Below are positions 44,687 to 54,167 of a DNA stretch of 64,000 nt, one piece after another. The number at the start of each line of letters is the position of its first letter. The first letter of the stretch is position 1. Position numbers and translations under genes: made by a program. The DNA lies in NCBI GenBank assembly GCA_913060895.1, contig CAJXSN010000010.1, positions 30,908-94,907 on the forward strand, written 5' to 3'. The notes under the pieces are model-generated. The model worked only from the letters and a program-made list of their open reading frames with translations. It was not told the origin of the DNA and searched no databases. Origin of the DNA: an uncultured Sphingomonadaceae bacterium (lineage in GTDB: Bacteria; Pseudomonadota; Alphaproteobacteria; Sphingomonadales; Sphingomonadaceae).

Positions 44687-46144
44687 CTAATCCATCCTGC
44701 GTTCACGGGAAATTTCGCTCCCGATGCCTCCGCCCAGTGCAACAAAGAGTGTCGCACGGTTCTGGAGCCAGGCCCGCTCGGTCGCGAGCAGCTCTTGGCG
44801 GGCGTTGAACAAGTTCCGCTCGGCGTCGAGAACCTCGAGATAATCGGCCACACCTTCCCGATAGCGGAGGCGTGCAATGCGGGCGATGCGTTCCTGCGCA
44901 ATCACGGCCCGTTGCAAGGTTTCAACCTGCTCGGCCAACCAGCGCCGCCCGGCCAGTGCGTCCGAGACTTCACGGAAGGCCCCCTGGACAGTCCGATCGT
45001 AATTCGCCACCTGCTCGACCTCCAGCGCCTGAGCTAGGTCCAGATCGGCTTCGCGCGCGCCCCAATCGAAAATCGGCAGGGAAATGGCCGGGCCGAAGCT
45101 CCATCCGAAACCGCCGCCCGAAAACAGGTCATCGAGGCTACTCGAGGAAAAGCCGGTACTGCCTGTCAGCGAAATAGTGGGGAAGAATGCTGCGCGAGCG
45201 GCCCCGATATTCGCACGGGCGGCGCGCAGCTGCTCCTCGGCCGCGACGATATCCGGACGTGCAAGCAGGAGATCCGACGGCAAGCCCGCCGAAAGCCTGC
45301 GCTCGTCCCCCTGTTGCGCCAGAGTGAGCCCCTCGGGAAGCGGCTCAGGCACTATACCGCCCACCAATACCGCCAGTTGATTACGCAGCCGCGCCAGGGT
45401 CAGCCGTTCGGCTGCCAGTCGCTGTTCTGCCTGGGTCAGCAGTGTTTCGGCCTGCCGGAATGGTAGAGCGGAGGTTACACCATTATCGAGCCGTACCCTT
45501 GCGATCCGCAGTCCTTCGCGTCTGCTTTCGGCGGTGGCTTCGGCCAGAGCGATCTGCTCTTCGGTTTCGACGATTTCGTAATAGGTCGTTGCCGTATCCG
45601 CAATCAGCGAAAGATAGAAAGCCCGCTGTGCGGCAACCGTCGCGAGATATTGGGCACGTGCTGCATCGCTCAGGCTTGCGATCCGGCCCCAGAAGTCCAG
45701 TTCAAACGCACTGACACCAACTCCCACATCAAAGCGGTTGAAAGTAATGGTATCGGGCGCGCCCTCTACATCGCCTGTATCGAGCGCGGGATTGGCCGAG
45801 AGCGGCTGGCGCGTGCGAATGGCACTTGCATCAGCGACCACGCCGGGAAGGCGGCGGCTGTCCTGAATACGGTAACGCGCGCGGGCCTGTTCAATCCGTG
45901 CAGTCGCTGCGAGCAAATCTCGGTTGTTCGCCAATGCGCTGGCGACAAGCGTGTGCAGCCGCGGATCCACGAACCACTCGTTGTAGGAAAGTTGCGAGGC
46001 TACGACTTCCCCGTCGGGCCGGGAGCCACTGTCATAGACAGGTGCGATTGCGGGTGCCGGGCGTGTGTGTTCAGGTGCCATGCTGGCGCAGCTCGCCAGC
46101 GCAATCGACGCGAGCGCTACGGCGATCAAACGGTTGAGTGTCAT
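44687..46144 (-). CDS. Efflux outer-membrane factor lipoprotein (OprM/NodT family)
   Basis: The 485-residue protein forms the trimeric outer-membrane channel of a tripartite pump. It has a signal peptide with lipobox (LASCAS, Cys near residue 19) and two outer-membrane efflux repeats, each with long helices (for example FELDFWGRIASLSDAARAQYL and SLPIFDWGAREADLDLAQ). Its ATG overlaps the RND pump stop (ATGA). It is the third gene of the MFP-RND-OMF operon and would exit at the outer membrane. Confidence 0.92.
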   Translation of the reverse strand: MTLNRLIAVALASIALASCASMAPEHTRPAPAIAPVYDSGSRPDGEVVASQLSYNEWFVDPRLHTLVASALANNRDLLAATARIEQARARYRIQDSRRLPGVVADASAIRTRQPLSANPALDTGDVEGAPDTITFNRFDVGVGVSAFELDFWGRIASLSDAARAQYLATVAAQRAFYLSLIADTATTYYEIVETEEQIALAEATAESRREGLRIARVRLDNGVTSALPFRQAETLLTQAEQRLAAERLTLARLRNQLAVLVGGIVPEPLPEGLTLAQQGDERRLSAGLPSDLLLARPDIVAAEEQLRAARANIGAARAAFFPTISLTGSTGFSSSSLDDLFSGGGFGWSFGPAISLPIFDWGAREADLDLAQALEVEQVANYDRTVQGAFREVSDALAGRRWLAEQVETLQRAVIAQERIARIARLRYREGVADYLEVLDAERNLFNARQELLATERAWLQNRATLFVALGGGIGSEISRERRMD

Positions 46145-49100
46145 GGGATTGCCTCCCCCTCGGGTTCCGATCCGGATGTCTGCACCCCAGCGTCGCCGGA
46201 AACTGTATCGTCCAGATGTCCTGCGGCGACGGGCTGCTTGCGGCTGACATTTCTGCGTACTAGCAGATAGAGCATCGGGATAAGGAAGATGCCGAAGATG
46301 GTGGTGGCAATCATTCCGCCCATCACCCCGGTGCCCACCGAAATGCGGCTTGCGGCACCGGCACCCGAAGCCAGCACCAATGGAACCATGCCCATCGTGA
46401 ACGCCAGGGAGGTCATGATGATAGGGCGCAGCCGCAACCGGGCTGCGGCTTTCACCGCTTCGATCCGCCGCAGTCCACGCTCTTCCTCCTCAATCGCGAA
46501 TTCAACGATAAGGATCGCGTTCTTGGCCGCCAAACCGATGATCGTGACCAGTCCGACGATGAAATAAATATCTGCCGAAAGGCCGCGCAGCATGGAGAAT
46601 ACGACGGCGCCCAACACGCCGGTTGGAACGATCAGCAGAACAGCCAGCGGCACTGCCCAGCTTTCGTAAAGCGCGGCGAGAACCAGAAAGACCACGATTA
46701 CCGACAGGCCGAGAAGGAAGCCAATTTGCCCGCCCGCCTGCTTTTCTTCGTAGGAGAGGCCAGTCCATTCGAAACCGATGCCAGGTGGCAGTTGTTCGGC
46801 AAATTGCTCCATCTCGGCAAGCGCGGCACCGGAGGATTCTCCCGGTGCGGCTGTTCCTGAAAGAGTCATCGCGGGGTACCCGTTATATCGCGAAAGGCTG
46901 GCGGGTGCTGCCGACCATTGCGCGTTCGCAAAGGCGCTGAATGGTACCAGCTCCCCGCTTTCATTAGGTATGCGCAGGGACATAATATCCTCGGGCGTCA
47001 TCCGATAAGGGGCATCAGCCTGGAGTTGCACTTGCAGCACACGACCATCGCGGTTGAAATCATTGACATAGGCTGAGCCGAAAGTGATCGACAGCGCAGC
47101 GTTCACGCTGGACAGCGAAAGGCCGAGCGCACGTGCCTGAACCCGATCAATCACAACCTCGACTTCGGGGCTGGGCCCCTGATCTTCGGGCCGAAGATTG
47201 GCGATGATCGAGCTTTGGGAAGCCGCGCCCAGCAACTGGTCGCGCGCGGCCGTCAGGGCTTCGCGCCCCACACCTCCGCGATCCTGCAGCTTGAGAGTAA
47301 AACCACTGGCTCGGCCGAGAGACTGGATTGCCGGCGGCTGGATCACGAAGGCGCTGGCATTGTCGAGCTGCATGAAGCGGCCCATCGCATCTTCCATCAT
47401 TTCGCCTGCGCTGCTCCCCGCACCAGTCCGTTCTTCCCACGGTTTGAAGGAACTGAACATCAGGGCGTTGTTCTGACCACGCCCGAAAAAACTGAAACCG
47501 CGAACCAGCACAAGGTTATCGACCTCCTCGCGGTCCATCCAGTAATCGGTGATTGGCTTCAGTGCCTCGTCAGTCCGCGCCTGAGTCGCCCCTGGCGGGG
47601 TTTGCACCGCAGTGATCAGAAAACCCTGATCCTCGGTCGGCAACAGCGCCGAGGGGAGACGGGCAAACAGCACTACCGTCAACAGGACGAGCGTGAGGAA
47701 CACCGCGAAGGCGCGCCAGGGACGAGACAGAATACGGTCGTTTGTGCGCCCGTATTTCTCCTGCATTCGTGCAAACCAACTATTGAAGCGGGCGAAAAAG
47801 CGCGCTGTGAACCCACGCACGCGCGCCAGCTTGCCGCGCCACCCCGGCTGTTCTGGCGTGGCAGGATCACTGGCCGGTTCATCAGTGCCGTCAGCATCGT
47901 CGGCCTCATGATTCATCGGCTTGAGAAAGGTCGCGCACAGTGCAGGGGTGAGCGACAAGGCAAGGAAAGCAGAAAAGAAGATCGCGATCGCCAGCGTGAC
48001 CGAGAACTGCCGATAGATTCCGCCTGTGGAGCCGGGGAAGAACGCCATCGGCACGAACACGGCAATCAGCACCAGCGTGATACCGATGATTGCACTGGTG
48101 ATCTGGCCCATCGCCTTGCGGGTGGCTTCCAGTGGCGGCAGCCCTTCCTCGCGCATGATGCGTTCGACATTCTCGATGACGACGATGGCATCGTCCACCA
48201 GAATACCGATGGCCAAAACCATGCCGAACAATGACAGGACGTTGATTGAGAAACCGAACAGCCACAATCCCAGACAGGCGCCCGCCAGCGCAATCGGCAC
48301 CACCAGAGTTGGAATCAATGTCGCGCGCCAGTTCTGGAGGAACAGGTACATGACCAGAAAGACGAGGATCATTGCCTCGAACAATGTCTTGACCACTTCT
48401 TCCACCGACGCTTCGACGAAAGGCGTGGTATCGTAGGGAATGCGCCAGGTGACGTCAGGCGGAAGCCCCTCTTCGATTTCGGCCAAGCGTTCGCGCACAC
48501 CATCGGCCGTGGACAAGGCATTGGCGCCGGTGGCGAGCTGGATCGCCATGCCGGCCATAGGCTGTCCATTGAGAGACGCAGAGGTAGCATAGTTCTGCGC
48601 GCCGAGTTCGACCCTCGCCACCTCACCCAGCCGCACAACCGCTGCGCCCGTATTGGCGCGCAGAATAATGTTCTCGAATTCCTCCACTGTAGAGAAGCGG
48701 CCTTCAGTGGAAATGGTGGCCGTGATGAGCTGCCCTTCGGCAAGTGGCTGCGCGCCGATAGCTCCGCCCGCCGTCTGGGCATTTTCCTCGCGCACTGCCG
48801 CCAGCACAGCTGACGGAGACAGATTGTAGGAAGCCAGCGCTTCGGGATCGAGCCAGATGCGCATCGCGTAAGGTGAACCGAACATCATAACGTCGCCCAC
48901 GCCGTTTACACGGCGCAGTTCGTCAATCACCTGGTTGGACGCGATATTACCTAGATCGGTGGAACCAAGATCACCACTGGTAGACGTCAAGGCCACGATC
49001 ATGAGGAAGCCCTCACTCGCCTGCCGAACGGTGATGCCCTGGCGGCGCACTTCCTCGGGCAGGCGCGCCTCTACCGTGCTGAGGCGGTTCTGCACCTCAG

Positions 49101-49413
49101 TCTGAGCGATATCGATGTCCGTGCCCGCTTCAAAGGTCAGACCGATGCTGGCCTGTCCTGCCGAGGTGCTGGTCGAGGACATATAGAGAAAGCCGTCGAC
49201 GCCATTGAGTTGCTGCTCGATCACCTGGGTGACATTTTGCTCAAGCGTCTCTGCCCCGGCGCCAGGATAGACGACGTTGATCGTCAGCGAAGGCGGCGCG
49301 ACTTCGGGATATTGTTCAACCGGAAGGGAGCGAAGCGCAAGCAGGCCCGCCAGAAGGATAGCCAGCGAAACTACCCAAGCGAAAATCGGGCGATCAATGA
49401 AGAAACGTGCCAT
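46141..49413 (-). CDS. RND multidrug efflux transporter, HAE1 family (AcrB/MexB-like)
   Basis: The 1090-residue inner-membrane pump expels hydrophobic drugs or solvents using the proton gradient. N-terminus MARFFIDRPIFAWVV, proton-relay Asp pair in LVDDAIVVIENVERIM (TM4), and two large porter loops are present. It is about 50 residues longer than AcrB, mostly because of an acidic linker after the first half (around residue 500, EADDADGTDEPASDP). It follows the adaptor gene by 3 bases and overlaps the outer-membrane factor gene. Confidence 0.94.
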   Translation of the reverse strand: MARFFIDRPIFAWVVSLAILLAGLLALRSLPVEQYPEVAPPSLTINVVYPGAGAETLEQNVTQVIEQQLNGVDGFLYMSSTSTSAGQASIGLTFEAGTDIDIAQTEVQNRLSTVEARLPEEVRRQGITVRQASEGFLMIVALTSTSGDLGSTDLGNIASNQVIDELRRVNGVGDVMMFGSPYAMRIWLDPEALASYNLSPSAVLAAVREENAQTAGGAIGAQPLAEGQLITATISTEGRFSTVEEFENIILRANTGAAVVRLGEVARVELGAQNYATSASLNGQPMAGMAIQLATGANALSTADGVRERLAEIEEGLPPDVTWRIPYDTTPFVEASVEEVVKTLFEAMILVFLVMYLFLQNWRATLIPTLVVPIALAGACLGLWLFGFSINVLSLFGMVLAIGILVDDAIVVIENVERIMREEGLPPLEATRKAMGQITSAIIGITLVLIAVFVPMAFFPGSTGGIYRQFSVTLAIAIFFSAFLALSLTPALCATFLKPMNHEADDADGTDEPASDPATPEQPGWRGKLARVRGFTARFFARFNSWFARMQEKYGRTNDRILSRPWRAFAVFLTLVLLTVVLFARLPSALLPTEDQGFLITAVQTPPGATQARTDEALKPITDYWMDREEVDNLVLVRGFSFFGRGQNNALMFSSFKPWEERTGAGSSAGEMMEDAMGRFMQLDNASAFVIQPPAIQSLGRASGFTLKLQDRGGVGREALTAARDQLLGAASQSSIIANLRPEDQGPSPEVEVVIDRVQARALGLSLSSVNAALSITFGSAYVNDFNRDGRVLQVQLQADAPYRMTPEDIMSLRIPNESGELVPFSAFANAQWSAAPASLSRYNGYPAMTLSGTAAPGESSGAALAEMEQFAEQLPPGIGFEWTGLSYEEKQAGGQIGFLLGLSVIVVFLVLAALYESWAVPLAVLLIVPTGVLGAVVFSMLRGLSADIYFIVGLVTIIGLAAKNAILIVEFAIEEEERGLRRIEAVKAAARLRLRPIIMTSLAFTMGMVPLVLASGAGAASRISVGTGVMGGMIATTIFGIFLIPMLYLLVRRNVSRKQPVAAGHLDDTVSGDAGVQTSGSEPEGEAIP

Positions 49414-49416
49414 GCC

Positions 49417-50583
49417 CTAGCGAACCTTGCCAGAAGCGGCGGCAGAGGGGGCGGGGGCAGGCCGGCGTCCGGTGGGCGTGTTGGATATCTTGACCGGAAC
49501 GCCGGGACGGATTTTCTGAAGATTGCTGACAATCACCGTATCGCCTAGCTTCAGACCGCTTTCGACGATCCATCTGCCATCAACCATATCCCCCAGCTTG
49601 ATCGGCCGGACCAAGGCCTGCCCCTCCTTATCGACCAGGAAGACGGAACCGCCGTCACCGGTCAGAGTCACTGCCTGTTGCGGGATGGTGATCCCGTTCT
49701 GGATCTTGCCGGCATAAATTCTCGCCCGCACGAACTCGCCCGGAAGCAGCAGGCGCGAGGAATTACTGAATTCAGCGCGCAGCTCGACCGTCCCGGTCTG
49801 CTCGTCGACCGAGAAATCGAGAAAATCGATATAGCCCGGAACAGGGTATTCGGTCCCGTTGCCGAAGGTCAGGCGCACTTCCATTTGCTCGTTATCGTTC
49901 AGATCGAGCTCGCCCGCAGCGACAGCGCGGCGCAATTCGATAACCTCGCTGGCAGCCTGGGCGAAGCTTACATAGACCGACGAAATTTGTTCGATGCGGG
50001 TCATCAGCGTACCTTCCGGCTGGCTGACCAACGCCCCTTCGGTGACCTGCGCGCGGCCTGCACGGCCGCTGATCGGAGCACGTACCGTGGTGTAGCCGAG
50101 TTGTAGAGAGGCTGCCTCCAGCTGCGCCCGAATCTGTGCAACATTCGCCTCTGCCTCACGCGAAGCGGCAATCGCAGCGTCGTATTCCTGACTACTGATA
50201 GCGTTTTCTTCGACCAGCGGACGGTACCGTTCGACTACTGCCCGGGCATTGGCTGCTGTTGCGCGAGCGCGGGCGAGTGCAGCCTTCGTCTGGTTTGAAC
50301 TGGCACGCAGTTCACGCGGATCAATCCGGAACAGCGGCTGTCCCTCGCTTACATCGGTTCCTTCTTCGTAAAGCCGTTTTTGCACGATCCCTGTCACGCG
50401 GGCGCGCACCTCTGCCTCGCGTACCGGCTCGACCCGTCCGGGTAATTCGATTACATTGGGAACGGTTTGCGCAGCTACTGTTACGGTGCGGACCGGAATC
50501 GCCTGGGGCGCCTCTTCCTCGTCCGCTTGGGAACAGCCGACGAGCAGAAGGCTCGCGGCCAAGCTTACAATTATCGCTTTCAT
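49417..50583 (-). CDS. RND efflux periplasmic adaptor (membrane-fusion lipoprotein)
   Basis: The 388-residue AcrA/MexA-type adaptor has a lipobox (LLLVGCSQ, Cys near residue 17), an alpha-hairpin region with RARATAANARAVVERY, a lipoyl-like domain split around it (RARVTGIVQKRLYEEGTDV and TTVRAPISGRAGR), and a beta-barrel part. ATG 50583 is chosen because the signal peptide starts there; the frame extends upstream through the operator region only. It is first in the pump operon and is divergent from the TetR gene at 50680. Confidence 0.92.
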   Translation of the reverse strand: MKAIIVSLAASLLLVGCSQADEEEAPQAIPVRTVTVAAQTVPNVIELPGRVEPVREAEVRARVTGIVQKRLYEEGTDVSEGQPLFRIDPRELRASSNQTKAALARARATAANARAVVERYRPLVEENAISSQEYDAAIAASREAEANVAQIRAQLEAASLQLGYTTVRAPISGRAGRAQVTEGALVSQPEGTLMTRIEQISSVYVSFAQAASEVIELRRAVAAGELDLNDNEQMEVRLTFGNGTEYPVPGYIDFLDFSVDEQTGTVELRAEFSNSSRLLLPGEFVRARIYAGKIQNGITIPQQAVTLTGDGGSVFLVDKEGQALVRPIKLGDMVDGRWIVESGLKLGDTVIVSNLQKIRPGVPVKISNTPTGRRPAPAPSAAASGKVR

Positions 50584-50610
50584 GAGTAGGCGGCTTTCAG
50601 TCAACTTTTG

Positions 50611-50654
50611 TGCAGGTGCGAAGGTGTAATAGGTATTACGCACTTGTCCTGCAA
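50611..50654. promoter_or_regulatory. Promoter/operator of the efflux operon and its TetR gene
   Basis: On the minus strand TTGCAG (50654-50649) and TATTAC (50631-50626) are 17 bases apart and form a promoter for the adaptor gene. The -10 box is one half of a perfect inverted repeat GTAATA-GG-TATTAC (50626-50639). A second inverted pair, TGCAGG (50611-50616) and CCTGCA (50648-50653), encloses it. This is the expected place for the TetR repressor to bind. Confidence 0.6.
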
Positions 50655-50679
50655 CCCGTTTTCGTTGAGTCTTAAGCAA

Positions 50680-51330
50680 ATGATTGATCAGATTGAATGT
50701 GACCGACTGGACCGCCGCAGGCGAGCCATCATCGAAGCTGCCCGGGAGTTATTCGTCGAACAGGGGTACGAACGTACCACGCTGAGCGACATTGTCGATC
50801 GCGCCGGCGGATCGCTGGCCACCATCTACAAACTGTTCGATAACAAGGAAGGTATACTCGAGGTTGTGGTCTTCGAGAAAGCATCTTCGGGTGCAGAGCT
50901 GATCCGCAAGGCAGCGAAAGAAGGGGGTACGCCGGTCGAAATCCTCCACCGTCTTTCGGTAAGCTTTCAAGGACATTTCCTGGACCCGGAAGTGGTCGCT
51001 CTGGTCCGCATTGTTATCGCGCGTAGCGTAAGCAACAAAGATTTTGCGCGGCGTTTCTTCGAACGCACAGCAACGCGAACGCATGATTCGCTCCGACAGA
51101 TGTTTACTGACTGGCATGACAGAGGGGTCGAAATGAACGCGCCTCCGGATATACTGGCAGAATTGTTTCTCGGTCTGTTCGTAAGCGACGTTCATGCAGA
51201 AGCGATCAGTCACCAATTGGGAACGAACAAAAGCGTTGAGCGACTGCACACCAGGATCGAGTTCTTCCTTGCCGGCGCGGGTTTGCAGGGAGATCGGGAG
51301 CTTCCCCGTACCGCGCTACCGGAGCACTAA
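50680..51330 (+). CDS. TetR-family repressor of the RND efflux operon (AcrR-like)
   Basis: The 216-residue regulator has an N-terminal helix-turn-helix (RTTLSDIVDRAGGSLATIYKLFDNKEGIL, about residues 30-58) and a C-terminal domain of the TetR_C_AcrR-like type. Divergent placement from the MFP-RND-OMF operon with the nested operator between them strongly suggests local repression relieved by pump substrates. ATG 50680 (MIDQIEC) is chosen; the frame also opens at 50608, but that would begin inside the operator. Confidence 0.9.
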   Translation: MIDQIECDRLDRRRRAIIEAARELFVEQGYERTTLSDIVDRAGGSLATIYKLFDNKEGILEVVVFEKASSGAELIRKAAKEGGTPVEILHRLSVSFQGHFLDPEVVALVRIVIARSVSNKDFARRFFERTATRTHDSLRQMFTDWHDRGVEMNAPPDILAELFLGLFVSDVHAEAISHQLGTNKSVERLHTRIEFFLAGAGLQGDRELPRTALPEH

Positions 51331-51420
51331 ACAGACAGCACTCTATCCAGCACTATGCGATCGAGCAGGACCGCCCCAACGTCTTGAGCCAGCGCCGCGA
51401 TTGTTACTCGCTCCGCTACC

Positions 51421-52008
51421 CTAGCTCGATTTTTGAAGCTGACACTCCGCTACGGCGAGCGCTTCGGGATCGTTGATATTGGCAAACGGATCTCGATCGC
51501 CGATTGGCCATTTCACCGCATTCGCGGCCAGTTCTTCAAGCAGGCCGCGCAGCGACCGACCGCCTTTCGCGGCATAACGACAGACTGCATTCCGGGAGGC
51601 GACCGGCCACAGGGCGCAGACCGGATGTACCCTGTGGCCACTCATCGCGAATGCCGGTCTGTCCCGTTCCTCGGCGCTCAGGCGATCGGCCAGATCGGCG
51701 GGAAGCCAGGGCATATCGATAGGGATGGTCAACATCGCGTCGAACCCGCCCTCCCCCGCCTGGTCGATACCTGCGATAATGCCCGCCAGTGGCCCTTCGA
51801 TATCGCGCCTGTCCTCGATGATAGACAGGTCGATTGCTGTGCCGATCTGATCGGGTGACCGCAGACTTAGTATCATGGGAAAACCCAGCTGCTCCGCATA
51901 ATCGATCGTCCGCTTCAGAAGCGTGCGATCGCCCAACATTTTAAGCGGTTTGTCCCCATTCATGCGGTGACCCTGTCCGCCGGCGAGGATGAGCGTCATG
52001 ATCTTCAT
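51421..52008 (-). CDS. mobA: Molybdenum cofactor guanylyltransferase
   Basis: Adds GMP to molybdopterin to give the bis-MGD cofactor used by nitrate reductase. The 195-residue protein starts with the nucleotide-binding LAGGQGHRMNGDKPL motif, continues with DLSIIEDRRDIEGPLAGI, and ends with a NDPEALAVAE segment typical of MobA. The start is ATG 52008 (or 51999); neither has a strong ribosome site. It is divergent from nasT, which fits a role in assembling the NasA enzyme encoded at the end of the window. Confidence 0.88.
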   Translation of the reverse strand: MKIMTLILAGGQGHRMNGDKPLKMLGDRTLLKRTIDYAEQLGFPMILSLRSPDQIGTAIDLSIIEDRRDIEGPLAGIIAGIDQAGEGGFDAMLTIPIDMPWLPADLADRLSAEERDRPAFAMSGHRVHPVCALWPVASRNAVCRYAAKGGRSLRGLLEELAANAVKWPIGDRDPFANINDPEALAVAECQLQKSS

Positions 52009-52278
52009 GGCAGAAGGGTTGCACCCAGAATGCCGAAGGCAAAGATATTTCGGTCGGCCATTATTTCTCCAGTAATGGTCTTCTGGCTGGCCGGACAAGA
52101 TAAAACACATGCCGCCGCATTGCCTTCGAGACATTCGTGTCTGGTCGCAACAACCGATCGCGCTTGTCCCCGCTTCGAGATTGTCCGTTGCAACCTCTCC
52201 GCTTGTACAAACAAGTCGAGCGTCAGTTCAGGATTGTTTGAAAGTCCGGTGATTCCTACCCGGTTGCAAAGTGCTATG

Positions 52279-52292
52279 TTGCAATGCAATAT
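52279..52292. promoter_or_regulatory. Palindromic motif shared with the nirB leader
   Basis: TTGCAATGCAATAT, identical in all 14 positions to 59947-59960. The core ATTGC-AAT-GCAAT is symmetric in the nirB copy. Here it overlaps the first in-frame ATG of nasT (52284), arguing that nasT starts later. Confidence 0.5.
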
Positions 52293-52295
52293 GAC

Positions 52296-52874
52296 ATGAT
52301 GAAGGTCGCCATCATCGATGAAAGCCCGGCGCGCGCCTCGATTATCGAGGATGGACTTGCCGGGCTCGATGAGCCGGAGATTCACGTTCTGACAAAGCGT
52401 CATGGACTGCTCGCGCAAATAGAGGCGATCGCGCCGGATATCGTTCTGATGGATCTGGGCAATCCTTCACGGGATGTTCTTGAGGAATACTTCGCTGTCA
52501 GTCGCGCGCTGGCGCGACCGATTGCGATGTTTGTCGATGAGAGCGACGATGAGGCTATCGCAGAAGCCATCAATGCAGGCGTTTCTGCTTACGTTGTCGA
52601 TGGTCTTTCAAAAAACCGCATAAGGCCCCTGCTCGATCTGGCGGTAAAGCGTTTCAATGCGTTTGCCCGGCTCGAAAACGATCTTAAGGAAGTGAAGGGC
52701 AAGCTGGCGGAACGCGAGACAACTGACCGCGCAAAACGCATCCTTATGGATAGCAAAAATCTGACAGAGCCCGAGGCTTATGGCGAGTTGCGGCGAAAGG
52801 CCATGTCTTCGAACAAACGCGTTGCCGAAATCGCCGAAGCTGTCGTCACGGCATTTGAAATGATGGGAGATTGA
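52296..52874 (+). CDS. nasT: ANTAR antiterminator response regulator NasT
   Basis: The 192-residue protein has an N-terminal receiver-like domain (about 1-120; conserved Asp53 in LMDLGN, paired acids IDES) and a C-terminal ANTAR RNA-binding domain (about 130-188, KGKLAERETTDRAKRILMDSKNLTEPEAYGELRRKAM). NasT binds hexaloop hairpins in nas leader mRNA and stops terminator formation; NasS holds it inactive without nitrate (family knowledge). The nasS gene follows 4 bases later, and two matching leaders lie downstream. The first in-frame ATG at 52284 sits inside a shared motif, so I use ATG 52296 (52299 is equally possible). Confidence 0.9.
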   Translation: MMKVAIIDESPARASIIEDGLAGLDEPEIHVLTKRHGLLAQIEAIAPDIVLMDLGNPSRDVLEEYFAVSRALARPIAMFVDESDDEAIAEAINAGVSAYVVDGLSKNRIRPLLDLAVKRFNAFARLENDLKEVKGKLAERETTDRAKRILMDSKNLTEPEAYGELRRKAMSSNKRVAEIAEAVVTAFEMMGD

Positions 52875-52878
52875 TCGC

Positions 52879-54090
52879 ATGGCCACGCAGAATCTCACCA
52901 TTGGCTTCCTTCCGCTTGTGGACGCCTGCCTGCCCATACTTGCGCAGGAGCATGGCTTTTCCGAGGAAGAAGGTCTGTCCCTGTCCTTCATGAAGGATGT
53001 AAGCTGGGCGACCGTGCTCGATCGGCTGCTTTACGGTCATACAGACGCCGCGCATATGCTGGCCCCGCTGGCTATCGCTACGACGCTGGGTCTTGGCAGG
53101 CCCGCTCAACCGATGGCGGCTCCTTTCGTACTAGGCCTCAACGGCAATGCCGTGACGCTTTCCAAGCCGTTGGCACAAAGGGTCGCTATGCCGGGGGATC
53201 TGCCTGATCCGGCACAGTTGGGAGCGGCCCTTAAGAAAGCAGCGACAAAGGCGCGAAGCGATGGATCGCGCCTGCGTTTTGGAGTCGTTCACCGCTATTC
53301 CAGCCATAATTACAAGCTGCGGTATTGGCTTGCATCATGCGGCATCCGTCCGGACGAGGATGTGGAAATCGTCACAGTCGCGCCGCCCTTCGTTGCTGAC
53401 GCGCTGGAAAACGGCGAGATCGACGGCGCCTGTGTCGGCGAACCGTGGAATTCGGTATGTGTCGAGCGGGATGTCGGCGTGATTGTGTTGGCAACGGCGC
53501 AAATCTGGCGTCGCGGCGTAGAGAAGGTTCTGGCCGTCCGCGAACCGGTGCTTGATCGCAAACGCGAGCAATTCGAAATGCTGATCCGCGCCATGCGCAA
53601 GGCTGGCGCGCATTTCGTCGATCCGGCCAACATCGGCCAGAACAGCGATATCCTGTCGGCACCGCAATATCTCGATGCAGATGCGAATTTGGTCAAGCGC
53701 GCCATTTCGGACAGGCTCGTCCTGGCGAATGGCGCGCCGCCTGTGCATTTCCCGGATTTCATGTTCCAGCATAGCGAGGCCGCAAATTTCCCTTGGGTAA
53801 GTCAGGCGGCCTGGCTGTATTCGCAAATGGTACGCTGGAATCATCTGGAATATGATGCCCAAGATGCATCGCGCGCGTCTGCTGTCTTCCGCCCCGGCGT
53901 CTATCGCAGCGCAACAAAATCCACCGGAGACGATCTGCCTGCCGCCAATTCAAAAGTGGAAGGCAGTGTATCCCAATTAACCCAAGTGGGCGCGCATCAA
54001 GGCAGTATCACCTTGTCGGAGAACATTTTTTTCGACCATCGCACGTTTGATCCGGAGTATATCGAAGACTATTTGGCTGCTCTTTCCTGA
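52879..54090 (+). CDS. nasS: Cytoplasmic nitrate/nitrite sensor NasS (NrtA-like)
   Basis: The 403-residue relative of the nitrate-binding protein NrtA has no signal peptide or lipobox, which marks it as the cytoplasmic sensor NasS. The family motif regions are present: ITLGFLPLVDACLPI-type N-terminus (LTIGFLPLVDA), LNGNAVTLS, SSHNYKLRYWLAS and GACVGEPWNS. It shares these with the NrtA protein encoded at 54311 (SLDLNGNAITLS, THNYELRYWLAA, GYCVGEPWN). NasS binds NasT and releases it when nitrate is present. Start ATG 52879 has GGAG nine bases upstream. Confidence 0.9.
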   Translation: MATQNLTIGFLPLVDACLPILAQEHGFSEEEGLSLSFMKDVSWATVLDRLLYGHTDAAHMLAPLAIATTLGLGRPAQPMAAPFVLGLNGNAVTLSKPLAQRVAMPGDLPDPAQLGAALKKAATKARSDGSRLRFGVVHRYSSHNYKLRYWLASCGIRPDEDVEIVTVAPPFVADALENGEIDGACVGEPWNSVCVERDVGVIVLATAQIWRRGVEKVLAVREPVLDRKREQFEMLIRAMRKAGAHFVDPANIGQNSDILSAPQYLDADANLVKRAISDRLVLANGAPPVHFPDFMFQHSEAANFPWVSQAAWLYSQMVRWNHLEYDAQDASRASAVFRPGVYRSATKSTGDDLPAANSKVEGSVSQLTQVGAHQGSITLSENIFFDHRTFDPEYIEDYLAALS

Positions 54091-54102
54091 GCGATACTTA
54101 CG

Positions 54103-54116
54103 CTGCGCTGCAAAAT
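54103..54116. promoter_or_regulatory. Degenerate copy of the shared motif before the nrtA leader
   Basis: CTGCGCTGCAAAAT matches TTGCAATGCAATAT at 11 of 14 positions by eye. It lies about 60 bases before the first hexaloop, close to the spacing seen in the nirB leader (64 bases), which supports a promoter or operator role. Confidence 0.35.
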
Positions 54117-54167
54117 AGAGCTTTACGAACACGCATCGAATCGCATACAAAAAAGCCGAGCAGAGAC

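Noticed and set aside
47215..48234. A 339-codon open frame antisense to the RND pump gene
   Set aside because: Opposite an intact 1090-residue HAE1 transporter; composition is typical of a shadow frame.
52242..52298. A sigma-54 promoter for nasT
   Set aside because: The GG-N10-GC spacing is not met (nearest is nine bases) at nasT, nor at the nirB copy of the motif.
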